From contig NZ_JAODPB010000001.1 of NCBI RefSeq assembly GCF_025770735.1, positions 186,001 through 250,000 of the forward strand: DNA of 64,000 bases, given 5' to 3'. The notes beneath the pieces were generated by a model. The model was not told the origin of the DNA. It did not search any database and was given only the letters and a program-made list of their open reading frames with translations. Shown here in pieces: positions 26,321 to 34,819 of the stretch (position 1 is the first letter of the stretch; each line of letters starts with the position of its first letter). A program made the position numbers and the translations under genes. Source of the DNA: Shouchella tritolerans. Its GTDB lineage: Bacteria > Bacillota > Bacilli > Bacillales > Bacillaceae_D.

Positions 26321-27831
26321 TTTTTTCCAAGCGGTTTTTTGGCAGGCCCTTCAATGACATCGCCTGTATAAGAAAAACGAGAACCATGACATGGACAATC
26401 CCATGTATTATCTGCGTGATTCCAATTTACTTCGCAGCCCATGTGGGTACAGGTTGTATCGACGAGATGGAGTGTGCCGTCTTTATCGCGATAGGCGCCT
26501 ACTCGTTCGCCGTCTTTGTCAATAACGGCGCCTTCCCCAGCTTCAAGTTCCTCCACATGTTCGATATCTTGGTGGAGTTTTCCGCGAAGCAAATGTTTGG
26601 CCACGTCTGCGTTTTCTTTTAAAAAGTAACGGATGCTTGGATCGGCGTGGAACCGAGACGGTTTGAATAATTGGCTGTATAAGCTGTTGCCATCCACAAT
26701 TAAATCGCACAAAACATGGGCGGCCACAGCCGAATTGGTCATGCCCCATTTCCTGAACCCAGTGGCAACGAGTACGTCCGGTTGGAGGGCAGACAATTGG
26801 CCAATATAAGGGAGCTTGTCAAGTGTAATCAAGTCTTGTGTCGCCCATTGATCTTCTTGGGTAAATCCTTCTAATGTCTCGGTGGCGAATTGTTTGACTG
26901 CATCGTAATGTTTGAGCGCATTCATTCCTTGTCCTGCTTTATGCCCTTCTCCGCCAACTAAAATCATTTCTTCGCCGTTTATCGTGGCGCTGCGCAGAGA
27001 ACGGCTTGTTTGGTCTACACTTAAATACATGCCGCCTGGCCAAGGTTTTGCGTATGTCCCAGCAATGACATAAGATCGGTCTGCCCGCAAGCGTGTCATG
27101 TACAGACCGCCGCCATCTGCAAAGGGAAAGTGTGTCGCCGCGACCACTTTTTTAGCTGTTACTTTCGCGCCGCCCCTTGTTTGGATGGCCGGGCGTTTAT
27201 CTTCGCCTTGAACGACTTTTTCGCAAACGGTGTTTTCGTAAATCAGGCCGCCTTTTTCGCTTATTTTTTGGCATAGGTAAGCCAAATATTGGAGTGGATG
27301 AAATCGTGCTTGGCCTCTTAATCTCAGAGCCGCGCGGATGTCCAAATGAATAGGCAGCGACGTGAGCCATTCTCCTGGAATGCCGAGCTGTTTGTAGGCT
27401 TCTAGTTCCCGTTTGAGTTTATGCTCACCATGGTGAGTCGTTGCATAAAGATAGTGGTCTTCGTCGTGAAAATCACACTCGATGTTATGGTCATTGACGA
27501 AATTGCGAATCCAACTAATCGCTTCGTCTTGCGCTTTGTAATAAAGCTTCGTTTGTTCTTTGCCGATGTGGCTCAAAAATTCGTGGTAGATCACATCATG
27601 TTGGGCTGTGATCTTTGCGGTTGTATGCCCAGTCGTGCCACCGCCAATTTTAGTTGCATCAAGTACGGCGACCTTTTTGCCTGCTTCTGTTAGTAAATAA
27701 GCGGTCGTAATGCCAGTCAAACCGCCACCAGCAATGGCGACATCTACTTCAATGTCCTCTTGTAAAGCGGGGAAGTTAGGGAAATCTACTTTTTGCCAAA
27801 CAGACCCTAGATTTAATTGTTGTTCACTCAT
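26317..27831 (-). CDS. yhfW: FAD-dependent oxidoreductase with C-terminal Rieske domain (YhfW-like)
   Basis: 504 residues. The N-terminal DAO-type FAD domain has the Rossmann motif VAIAGGGLTGITTAYLL at about residues 35-51. The C-terminal Rieske [2Fe-2S] domain has CTHMGCEVNWN and CPCHGSRFSYTG, which supply the two Cys-His pairs. Electrons probably pass between the cluster and FAD, but the substrate is unknown; this domain order and size match B. subtilis YhfW. ATG 27831 is chosen with GGAGG eight bases upstream, not the frame opening at 27873. The gene is monocistronic. Confidence 0.9.
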   Translation of the reverse strand: MSEQQLNLGSVWQKVDFPNFPALQEDIEVDVAIAGGGLTGITTAYLLTEAGKKVAVLDATKIGGGTTGHTTAKITAQHDVIYHEFLSHIGKEQTKLYYKAQDEAISWIRNFVNDHNIECDFHDEDHYLYATTHHGEHKLKRELEAYKQLGIPGEWLTSLPIHLDIRAALRLRGQARFHPLQYLAYLCQKISEKGGLIYENTVCEKVVQGEDKRPAIQTRGGAKVTAKKVVAATHFPFADGGGLYMTRLRADRSYVIAGTYAKPWPGGMYLSVDQTSRSLRSATINGEEMILVGGEGHKAGQGMNALKHYDAVKQFATETLEGFTQEDQWATQDLITLDKLPYIGQLSALQPDVLVATGFRKWGMTNSAVAAHVLCDLIVDGNSLYSQLFKPSRFHADPSIRYFLKENADVAKHLLRGKLHQDIEHVEELEAGEGAVIDKDGERVGAYRDKDGTLHLVDTTCTHMGCEVNWNHADNTWDCPCHGSRFSYTGDVIEGPAKKPLGKK

Positions 27832-28000
27832 CTTTTCGTCCTCCATTTTCTTGTCTGTTATCACTATGGTCATGTTTCCCAGATTTTATGAGCAAAAAGG
27901 GCTATTTTTAGTTTTGCGAAATTCGCCATTTGCAACCTGTGCTTGTCTGAGCTACTCTTTAAGAAAAGAAATAGAAAGTGAGTTTGAGAAAGGAGACGCT

Positions 28001-28414
28001 GTGAAAAAACAAGTTGAGAACGGGCTTTTATTTGCATGGGTGACAGCTTTAGTCGCAACGCTTGGCTCATTGTATTTCTCAGAAATTCGCCAGTTTGAAC
28101 CTTGTACTCTTTGCTGGTATCAACGAATTTTGATGTATCCTCTAGTTGTCCTTTTGGCGATTGGCATCATTCGCAAAGATTCAAGTGCCGCGATTTATTC
28201 TGCTGTTCTTGCTGGCATTGGCTTCTGCATATCGGCTTACCATTATTCGATTCAAAAACTTCCAGTGCAGGAAGGCAATGTTTTAGGGTGCGGGGCTGTC
28301 CCATGTACAGGAGAATATATTAATTGGCTTGGCTTTATAACGATTCCTTTTCTTGCTGGAACTGCATTCTTAATGATTTTTTTAACAAGTATGTATATCA
28401 TTCGAAACCGCTAG
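28001..28414 (+). CDS. bdbC: Disulfide bond formation protein, DsbB/BdbC family
   Basis: A 137-residue membrane quinone reductase with four helices, the size of B. subtilis BdbC. Redox pairs are visible: Cys35-Cys38 in PCTLCWYQR and Cys97-Cys102 in GCGAVPC. It reoxidises a thiol-disulfide oxidoreductase on the outer face of the membrane. GTG 28001 has AGGAG five bases upstream; the longer open frame overlaps the divergent yhfW start and is not real. It is followed after 15 bp by a thioredoxin-like partner, so the two form an operon. Confidence 0.93.
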   Translation: MKKQVENGLLFAWVTALVATLGSLYFSEIRQFEPCTLCWYQRILMYPLVVLLAIGIIRKDSSAAIYSAVLAGIGFCISAYHYSIQKLPVQEGNVLGCGAVPCTGEYINWLGFITIPFLAGTAFLMIFLTSMYIIRNR

Positions 28415-28429
28415 GAGTGAGAAAGACGT

Positions 28430-28897
28430 ATGAAGAAGTTACTGATTATTGGCGCAGGCGTATTAGCGCTGTTTATTGTACTCATCATTATTCAAACCGT
28501 GAATAACAACAACCGTTTAGCAAATAATGACCTTTATGATAAAGATGACTTAAACGCGGCAACAATTGACCAGCTGAACGATGAAAATTACCAAAACATT
28601 ATTATGCCTGATGCATTGGCAGAAAAACTTGAAGCGGGAGAAGATGCAGTTGTTTACTTTTTCTCTCCTACTTGCCAGTATTGCAAGAAAGCGACGCCAA
28701 AATTAATGGATGTTGCCGGAGAGGAAGACATCCACATTGACCAATTCAATGTGCTTGAGTATGATGATTCCGCTTATGGCATTGAATATACGCCAACGCT
28801 TATTTATTTTGAAGACGGCAAGGAAGTCGACCGGATTGTCGGCGACCATACGGAAGATGAGTTTCGTGATTTTCTCGAAACGACAAAAGCAGAGTAG
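28430..28897 (+). CDS. Membrane-anchored thioredoxin-like protein
   Basis: 155 residues. An N-terminal signal anchor (LLIIGAGVLALFIVLIIIQTV) is followed by a linker and a thioredoxin fold with the active site Cys82-x-x-Cys85 (SPTCQYCKKATPK) and the cis-proline region YTPTLIYF. It should act outside the membrane, oxidised by the adjacent BdbC. This makes it the functional counterpart of BdbD, although the sequence is thioredoxin-like and not DsbA-like. The start is ATG 28430. It is the last gene of the pair, followed by a terminator. Confidence 0.88.
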   Translation: MKKLLIIGAGVLALFIVLIIIQTVNNNNRLANNDLYDKDDLNAATIDQLNDENYQNIIMPDALAEKLEAGEDAVVYFFSPTCQYCKKATPKLMDVAGEEDIHIDQFNVLEYDDSAYGIEYTPTLIYFEDGKEVDRIVGDHTEDEFRDFLETTKAE

Positions 28898-28919
28898 CAT
28901 GTAATAAAATTGATTATTT

Positions 28920-28958
28920 GGGTGGCGATGGATGTTTTTTCAAGCCACCCTTGTTGTT
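28920..28958 (+). terminator. Terminator of the bdbC operon
   Basis: GGGTGGC (28920-28926) pairs with GCCACCC (28944-28950), followed by TTGTTGTTGT. Confidence 0.65.
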
Positions 28959-28975
28959 GTCCACACTAGCTGCTC

Positions 28976-29004
28976 TTGCATCCATATTTTGTTTATGGTA
29001 TGAT
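28976..29004 (+). promoter_or_regulatory. Sigma-A promoter of the DEAD-box helicase gene
   Basis: TTGCAT (28976-28981), 17-bp spacer, TATGAT (28999-29004). It implies an untranslated leader of about 185 nt. Confidence 0.7.
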
Positions 29005-29086
29005 ATTTCTTTGAGAACAACGGAGCGCCTTTTGTGCGGGTATGCGCTTAGCGATAGTGCGTCTATGTAAGAAAGCAATTGATCAT

Positions 29087-29148
29087 AAGGCTGTCTCGAT
29101 GTTGAAAGCGAGCCTAGCGACTGGCTTTTTGCATCCAGGCAGCCTTTT
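29087..29148 (+). promoter_or_regulatory. Terminator-like hairpin in the cshA leader
   Basis: The 15-nt arms at 29087-29101 and 29132-29146 pair at 14 positions. An inner AGCC/GGCT helix sits inside, and the TTTT of the 3' arm edge follows. It lies inside the long leader, 46 nt before the start codon, so it could act as an attenuator or as a structure the helicase itself remodels. The leader also has a second GC-rich segment near 29030-29065. Confidence 0.5.
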
Positions 29149-29194
29149 CTAAGTACGAAAGGCGTTCAATCTATATATAGGGAGTTTTTATCAC

Positions 29195-30676
29195 TTGGCA
29201 AATTTTGAACAATTTGGCTTGGATGCTTCTGTTGTCCAAGCAGTAACGAATATCGGCTTTACGGAAGCCACGCCAATCCAACAAGAGACGATTGAGCTCG
29301 TACTTGCAGGCAAAGATGTGATTGGCCAAGCCCAGACAGGCACTGGCAAAACAGGGGCGTTTGGCATTCCATTAGTCAATCGCATTGACCCAAGCAACCC
29401 TCTTGTCCAAGGTCTTGTATTGGCGCCAACGAGGGAGCTTGCCAACCAAGTCGAGCAGGCATTGCGCCAATTTGGACGCGTCAAAGGTGTACGCACAACC
29501 GTCGTATACGGCGGTGAAGACTTTGGCAAACAAATTCGTTCGTTAAAACAGCGCCCACACATTATTGTTGCTACACCTGGGCGTTTGCTTGACCATATGC
29601 GTCGTAAAACAATCCGCCTTGAATCGATTGAGACGGTCGTATTGGATGAGGCGGACGAAATGTTGAACATGGGTTTTATCGAGGACATTGAAACGATTTT
29701 GGCAGAGACACCTCAAGAAACACGGCAAACATTGCTTTTTTCAGCAACCATGCCAAAGCGGATGGAGTCTCTGGCCAGCAAGTTTATGAAAAGCCCTACG
29801 CGGATAGCTGTGAAAGCAAAAGAAGTTACAATGGAAAACATTGCCCAGCAGTTTATTGAAGTCCATGAACGGGAAAAATTTGATGTTCTCTGCCGCCTAA
29901 TTGATCTAGAGACGCCTGAACTTTCCATTGTGTTCGGCCGGACAAAACGGCGCGTCGATGAGCTAGCGGAAGCTCTTATTAAAAGGGGTTACCGGGCTGA
30001 AGGGTTGCATGGCGATTTAAACCAAGCGAAACGTAACAGCGTCTTGCGCAAATTTAAAGAGGGTTTAATCGATGTTCTAGTGGCTACCGACGTTGCAGCA
30101 CGTGGCCTTGATATTAGCGGCGTTACACACGTCTTTAACTTTGATTTGCCTCAAGACCCAGAAAGCTACGTCCATCGTATCGGCCGTACTGGACGAGCTG
30201 GCCGTTCTGGCATTGCGATTACGCTTGCTACAAAACCAGAACGTGAGCACGTCAAATTGATTGAAAGTGTCTCGAAAAGACGGATGACTCAGCGGCCGAA
30301 GCCGACTTATGAGGAAGCGCTTGAAGGTCAAAAACAGTCAACTTTAAACGAACTTCGTGAATTGGCTGCGAAGGGCGAGCAAGACAGCTACCGAGTAGCA
30401 GCCAAAGAACTGCTTCAAGAAACAGATGCAGTCACGGCTTTAGCGGCAGCATTGAAGTTGTTGACGAAAGAACCTGACCAAACGCCAGTGAAACTCACAA
30501 GCGAAGCGCCACTGCGTACGAAAAAGCGCCACGGAAAAGGGGGCCGTGATGGCCGCCGTCCTAATGATCGTGATCGTCGCCCTTGGGGGCAAAAACGGGG
30601 CCGTGACGGACGGCGCAGCGGTCATCAACGGAAGTGGGCTTCATCGAACGGCAAGGCAGGCAAGCGTTTATCTTAA
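29195..30676 (+). CDS. cshA: DEAD-box ATP-dependent RNA helicase CshA
   Basis: 493 residues, with the full DEAD-box motif set: Q-motif ([11 protein letters not shown]...PIQ), motif [10 protein letters not shown], Ia [26 protein letters not shown], and the C-terminal RecA domain ending with [14 protein letters not shown] basic Arg/Gly-rich tail follows ([20 protein letters not shown]). CshA works in the RNA degradosome-like network, ribosome biogenesis and cold adaptation. Translation begins at TTG 29195, ten bases after GGGAG. The gene has a long structured leader and its own terminator. Confidence 0.95.
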   Translation: MANFEQFGLDASVVQAVTNIGFTEATPIQQETIELVLAGKDVIGQAQTGTGKTGAFGIPLVNRIDPSNPLVQGLVLAPTRELANQVEQALRQFGRVKGVRTTVVYGGEDFGKQIRSLKQRPHIIVATPGRLLDHMRRKTIRLESIETVVLDEADEMLNMGFIEDIETILAETPQETRQTLLFSATMPKRMESLASKFMKSPTRIAVKAKEVTMENIAQQFIEVHEREKFDVLCRLIDLETPELSIVFGRTKRRVDELAEALIKRGYRAEGLHGDLNQAKRNSVLRKFKEGLIDVLVATDVAARGLDISGVTHVFNFDLPQDPESYVHRIGRTGRAGRSGIAITLATKPEREHVKLIESVSKRRMTQRPKPTYEEALEGQKQSTLNELRELAAKGEQDSYRVAAKELLQETDAVTALAAALKLLTKEPDQTPVKLTSEAPLRTKKRHGKGGRDGRRPNDRDRRPWGQKRGRDGRRSGHQRKWASSNGKAGKRLS

Positions 30677-30694
30677 GGGCATAAACGTTATGAA

Positions 30695-30748
30695 AAAGGT
30701 CAATCACGATGGCATGTTTCGCATGCATTGTTGATTGACCTTTCTTTT
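30695..30748 (+). terminator. Terminator of cshA
   Basis: AAAGGTCAATCA (30695-30706) pairs with TGATTGACCTTT (30732-30743), followed by CTTTTTG. Confidence 0.85.
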
Positions 30749-30769
30749 TGTTGAGGCAAGTCCACTCAC

Positions 30770-31246
30770 TTAGCGAAACGAAAGGGCCCGTTCCCACCGT
30801 TCTTCGGTAAGTTCTTTGTTTGACAACAGTTGGACTCTTGTTTCTGTTCGTTCAAATCCATTTTGCTGATAAAGTTTTCGTGCTGCTGTGAGTTCACTAT
30901 TTGTCCATAGAATCACGTTCTCAAACCCTGTTTCCTTACAAAAATCAATCGCTGTTTCCAGCAACTTCTGTCCGTAGCCACACCCTCTTGTGGAAGGGTC
31001 AAGGAGAAACAAACCGAGTTGTCCCGTGTCATCGCTTGCCTCTTTTATACTAATTGAGCCTTTTTGTTTGCCGTTGATCTCTAGAATCCAAATGTTTTCT
31101 CGAGGATTGGACCTGTCCATAAACCCTGTTACACTGTCTGTAATAAAATCGCGAAACGATAAGTCATATTGAAATTCCTTGTTATATAACTCGTAATGTG
31201 ATTGAATGATGTAATCTTTGTCCGCTGGTCTAAATGTCCGTATCAT
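30770..31246 (-). CDS. GNAT-family N-acetyltransferase
   Basis: 158 residues with the acetyl-CoA binding motif LGLFLLDPSTRGCGYGQKLL (Q/RxxGxG/A type) and the C-terminal AARKLYQQNGFERTETR motif. It resembles the acetyltransferase half of MarR-GNAT proteins but has no DNA-binding domain. The substrate cannot be predicted. ATG 31246 is preceded by GAGGG; the frame is open 21 codons further upstream without a site. It is a single gene, convergent with cshA. Confidence 0.85.
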   Translation of the reverse strand: MIRTFRPADKDYIIQSHYELYNKEFQYDLSFRDFITDSVTGFMDRSNPRENIWILEINGKQKGSISIKEASDDTGQLGLFLLDPSTRGCGYGQKLLETAIDFCKETGFENVILWTNSELTAARKLYQQNGFERTETRVQLLSNKELTEERWERALSFR

Positions 31247-31446
31247 TGTATCCCTCTTTATGTTGATGGTCTTTACCGTTAGCCTATCACTAAAAACATA
31301 ACGAGACAAAGGGTTTCTCGTTGCTTCTTTTCAGATGGTCGATTATTATATTTTTGGCGAGGAACATGGTACGATTAGGATGAAACGAACAGACGAGGAA
31401 ACACGTATAACCTATGTAACTAACTAAACATGAAAGGGTGTCAAAC

Positions 31447-31920
31447 ATGGTGAAACGAACTGGCGAACGTGTTCTTGGCATTATCGGAATAGTGTTGTTT
31501 ATGCTCGGAACATTGTTTTTAGGAGGCGCTACAGTACTCCAAGGCCAAGGCTTTTATGAAGACTTTTTTATGGAAATGGCCAACGAAGATAGTGAGCTAT
31601 GGGAAGGACAAGAAAACCCGCCTATAGTCAGCGAAGAAGATGCTGCTGCGACTTCTGCGTTTTTTGAAGAACTCAATTTTGGCATGTACACGCTTGCTTC
31701 CTTCATAGCAGGAGTTGCTGGAATTGTTGCTGTTGTCCTTGTTAGCAAAAAGCCCGTTGTTGCAAGCATTTTGTTTTTAGGGTCTACACTTCTTTATGCG
31801 ATCATGGCCCCTTTTACACTTGCATTCATCATCCCATTCCTGCCAATGCTGTTGTATATTATTGCTGGAATTATGGCGCTTGTGCGCAAACCAAAACAGC
31901 CAGAGTTGAGCGGACAGTAA
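31447..31920 (+). CDS. DUF4064-family membrane protein
   Basis: 157 residues. It has an N-terminal membrane helix (VLGIIGIVLFMLGTLFLGG), an acidic extracellular loop of about 50 residues, and three clustered helices in the C-terminal half ending in IIAGIMALVRKPKQP. The layout and the RTGERVLGIIG start are typical of DUF4064 proteins of Bacillales, whose role is unknown. ATG 31447 is placed six bases after AAAGGGTG. The stop codon overlaps a terminator. Confidence 0.82.
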   Translation: MVKRTGERVLGIIGIVLFMLGTLFLGGATVLQGQGFYEDFFMEMANEDSELWEGQENPPIVSEEDAAATSAFFEELNFGMYTLASFIAGVAGIVAVVLVSKKPVVASILFLGSTLLYAIMAPFTLAFIIPFLPMLLYIIAGIMALVRKPKQPELSGQ

Positions 31921-31943
31921 AACCATCCAAATTGGATGGTTTT
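31919..31943. terminator. Terminator after the DUF4064 gene
   Basis: AAAACCATCCAA pairs perfectly with TTGGATGGTTTT, loop of one base or a tight turn. Confidence 0.7.
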
Positions 31944-31967
31944 GCCATTATTATCTGAATATTAGTG

Positions 31968-31984
31968 TGTCAGATAATCTGACA
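31968..31984 (+). promoter_or_regulatory. TnrA/GlnR-type site upstream of glnA
   Basis: TGTCAGATAATCTGACA is a perfect palindrome and fits TGTNA-N7-TNACA. Its centre is about 50 bp before the predicted transcription start, the position at which TnrA activates transcription in B. subtilis. Confidence 0.75.
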
Positions 31985-31990
31985 AATCGA

Positions 31991-32019
31991 TTGCATAAAG
32001 GGTAGTGTCGTCATAAAGT
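31991..32019 (+). promoter_or_regulatory. Promoter of glnA
   Basis: TTGCAT (31991-31996), 17-bp spacer, TAAAGT (32014-32019), directly downstream of the TnrA-type site. Confidence 0.65.
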
Positions 32020-32070
32020 AGAAAACAAGAAAAAGATGAACTGTTCATCTACTTTAGGGGAGTGGTAGAG

Positions 32071-33429
32071 ATGACGACACAAGCGCCAACTCGCGAAAGC
32101 TTAATTGAGACAATCCGGGAAACGATTGAAAAGAAAAATGTCGAGCTGCTTCATATGCAGTTTGTTGATCTTGAAGGCATGCTCAAACATGTGACGATTA
32201 CGGCAGAGCAATTGGATCAAGCTGTAAACGGCAAAACCATGTTTGACGGTTCTTCGATTACAGGTTTTACGCCCATTAACCAATCAGACTTGTACTTGTC
32301 CCCCGACTTGACGACGTTTGCCGTTCTTCCTTGGACGGAGGAAGAGGGCTACTCAGAAGCACGTTTTTTATGCAGCGTGAAAAATCCTGATGGCTCTGAT
32401 TTTGAGGGCGATCCACGGAACATTTTAAAAAAAACGGTTAAGCGTGCAGCCGACAAAGGCTACTCGATTAGCGTAGGCCCAGAGCTTGAATTTTTCCTCT
32501 TCGACACGGATGAACATGGCGAACCGACGATGCGCACTCAAGACGCTGGTGGCTATTTTGAACCTTCTCCAAAAGACGACGGTGAAAAAGTGCGCCTCGC
32601 TATTTACAAAGCACTGCGGATGATGGGCTTCACGATTGAAGCTTCTCACCATGAAGTGGCAGTCGGTCAGCATGAAATTAATTTTAAATATTCAGACGCG
32701 TTGGGGTCTGCCGATGCAGCAACGACGTATAAATGGGTTGTAAAAACAGTTGCGAAACAATTTGGCCTCCACGCTACGTTCATGCCAAAACCACTTGGTG
32801 GAGCAAACGGAAACGGCATGCATGTCAATATGTCGTTGTTCGATATCGAAAAGCAAGAAAACAGTTTCTACAATGAAGACGATAAAAATGCGCTTTCCAA
32901 GACGGCCTATCACTTTATCGCGGGCCTGCTTGATAACGTCAAAGACTTTGTGGCAGTAACCAATCCACTTGTTAACTCATACAAACGCCTCGTTCCAGGC
33001 TACGAAGCACCGTGTTACATTGCTTGGTCTGCTTCCAACCGTTCGGCGCTTGTCCGTATCCCGGCTACGCGCGGTCCTGGCACTCGCGTGGAAATCCGTT
33101 GCCCAGACCCGTCCGCAAACCCTTATCTTGCTTTTGCGGTTATCGCCTCTGCTGGATTGGACGGCGTTGAGAACGAAATCGAATGCCCTGCGTCTGTAGA
33201 TGCTGATATTTTCAGCATGTCTTCCGCGGAAATTAAGGAGCGGGCGATTGAGAACTTACCGACAAGCCTTGAAGAAGCGATTCATCGATTTGAAACAGGT
33301 GCCATCGGCCGCAAAACGCTTGGCGATCATGCGTTTGAAGAATACATTGATTTAAAACGAAGCGAATGGGACGATTTCCGTACAAGTGTGCATCCTTGGG
33401 AAGTTGCGTCTTACCAAAGCAAGTTTTAG
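32071..33429 (+). CDS. glnA: Glutamine synthetase, type I
   Basis: 452 residues; it makes glutamine from glutamate, ammonia and ATP. Signature regions are present: FDGSSITGF near residue 60, the metal-binding VGPELEFFLF, the ATP-site NGNGMHVNMSLF, and NRSALVRIPATRGPGTRVEIR. It is the short GSI-alpha form of Gram-positive bacteria, without an adenylylation-type C-terminal extension. ATG 32071 follows GGGGAG. Unlike the common glnR-glnA operon, no regulator gene precedes it. A TnrA-type box lies at about -50, so this copy is probably activated under nitrogen limitation and may be a second glutamine synthetase of the genome. Confidence 0.95.
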   Translation: MTTQAPTRESLIETIRETIEKKNVELLHMQFVDLEGMLKHVTITAEQLDQAVNGKTMFDGSSITGFTPINQSDLYLSPDLTTFAVLPWTEEEGYSEARFLCSVKNPDGSDFEGDPRNILKKTVKRAADKGYSISVGPELEFFLFDTDEHGEPTMRTQDAGGYFEPSPKDDGEKVRLAIYKALRMMGFTIEASHHEVAVGQHEINFKYSDALGSADAATTYKWVVKTVAKQFGLHATFMPKPLGGANGNGMHVNMSLFDIEKQENSFYNEDDKNALSKTAYHFIAGLLDNVKDFVAVTNPLVNSYKRLVPGYEAPCYIAWSASNRSALVRIPATRGPGTRVEIRCPDPSANPYLAFAVIASAGLDGVENEIECPASVDADIFSMSSAEIKERAIENLPTSLEEAIHRFETGAIGRKTLGDHAFEEYIDLKRSEWDDFRTSVHPWEVASYQSKF

Positions 33430-33789
33430 TTTGCCAATAGGGGAGCATTGGGCTCCCTTCAAATCAATCTCGTACTACGCAAGCAGTGGTTCGGGGTTTT
33501 TATGTCCCATCGATTAACCTATTGCTAAAACAATAGGTAAGAAGCCGTGCAAGGGGATTTTTTGTAAGTATAAACGGTGGAATACGTCGGCTTCTATGAA
33601 AGATGTTTGAACGAATAATAACAATAGAATAAGGAATGAAACGTAGAGTTCCATTCCGCACCAATCATGGTTTTTCGCAAAAGCGTTTATGTCTATAGCC
33701 AGCTCGGCCAGCAAGGCAATTTAATCGTCACTCGGCTTAGGCAATCTTATCGATCGACTGAGCCACTAATCATCCAAATCACAGTAGGC
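33430..33789. other. Intergenic region at the left edge of the accessory island
   Basis: A modest hairpin GGGAGC/GCTCCC (about 33442-33462) may end glnA. A perfect 8-bp hairpin ACCTATTG-CTAAAA-CAATAGGT lies at 33517-33538. A plus-strand frame around 33650-33800 is open without a start codon and might be the worn remnant of a gene. I could not identify it. Confidence 0.35.
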
Positions 33790-34776
33790 TCATTCTGCTT
33801 TTTTAGCTGACCGATTTTCTCGGAAACTTAATCCGCAAATATCCTGAATAACACTATAGAACCCCGGCAAAAAAGATTTAAAGAACCCTGTACAATGATG
33901 CGCTTCTCTATAGCTCTCATTTTCCATTAGGATCATGTGAGCTTTTTTTAAACGATAATGAGGAACCGCTGGAAAGAGATGATGAACCAAATGATAATTG
34001 TCGTGATGAGGATGGAGAAAGAAACGTTGTATTGGGTTCCCAAACGTGTTTCTGCTTGAATAAAGCTCATGCGTGTTTTTTAAACCTGAATGTTCAGCCA
34101 TTTCCGCCCAATAGCGTATGATCTGAAATGTGGTCAATAAAGGAATAAACCAAAATAGGAAAAGCTCTAACCAAAAATCAAACACCAAACTTAATAGCAC
34201 GATAACTGGCCAAAATAAAGATTTAGCGACTTTTTCAGAGGTTGGTTCTTCTTTTGTCAAAATGTTAACTTTAATGGTCCCGTAAATGTATTTTGGGACA
34301 TGGATTAACGTTAACGGTTTTAACACATGTCTAAAGACAAATGACCGAATGTTGTCTTGTGGTTTATCTAACCCCATTAACGCATATCGTTTCGTGTCAG
34401 GATCTTTTTGCTCATGCCATAAATGACGATGATGCATATAATGGGATTGACAGTAAGCAGTAAACGAGGTAAACACCGGAAAAGCTACAAAAAAACAGGC
34501 AATCCATTTATTCATCATTTTATTCTTAAATAATAGAAAATGACTAGCCTCGTGCATAAGGTTGTCAAATGCCCTCATTCTACTTCCTATTATTGTTATA
34601 GATATTAAATACACCCACCATATAGGAAATGTCTTCACTAACGCAATCGCCCCAATAATGACGAGCCAATCAAAAGCAATCGTAAACAAATTCCGCCAGT
34701 TATCTCGTTCCTGGAGGGCTCTTACCCGATTTTTAATACCTTTTGAAAAAGTAGCTTTTTCCAATTTGTGTTCCAT
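33790..34776 (-). CDS. Membrane fatty-acid-desaturase-family protein
   Basis: 328 residues, four membrane segments and the three histidine clusters that bind the di-iron centre: HEASH, HHRHLWH, and HPHHDNYHLVHH. Family members introduce double bonds in lipids, but the same fold also desaturates small amino-acid derivatives (RtxC of rhizobitoxine synthesis). ATG 34776 has GAGGAGG upstream; earlier in-frame codons overlap the previous gene. It lies 43 bp after the Cys/Met PLP enzyme gene in an apparent operon with it, so a small-molecule substrate deserves thought (inference). A lipid desaturase is the conservative reading. The DNA is AT-rich. Confidence 0.85.
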   Translation of the reverse strand: MEHKLEKATFSKGIKNRVRALQERDNWRNLFTIAFDWLVIIGAIALVKTFPIWWVYLISITIIGSRMRAFDNLMHEASHFLLFKNKMMNKWIACFFVAFPVFTSFTAYCQSHYMHHRHLWHEQKDPDTKRYALMGLDKPQDNIRSFVFRHVLKPLTLIHVPKYIYGTIKVNILTKEEPTSEKVAKSLFWPVIVLLSLVFDFWLELFLFWFIPLLTTFQIIRYWAEMAEHSGLKNTHELYSSRNTFGNPIQRFFLHPHHDNYHLVHHLFPAVPHYRLKKAHMILMENESYREAHHCTGFFKSFLPGFYSVIQDICGLSFRENRSAKKAE

Positions 34777-34819
34777 TCCTTTTCCTCCTCTCACTGCCAA
34801 TTTTTCACACGTAAATGCC

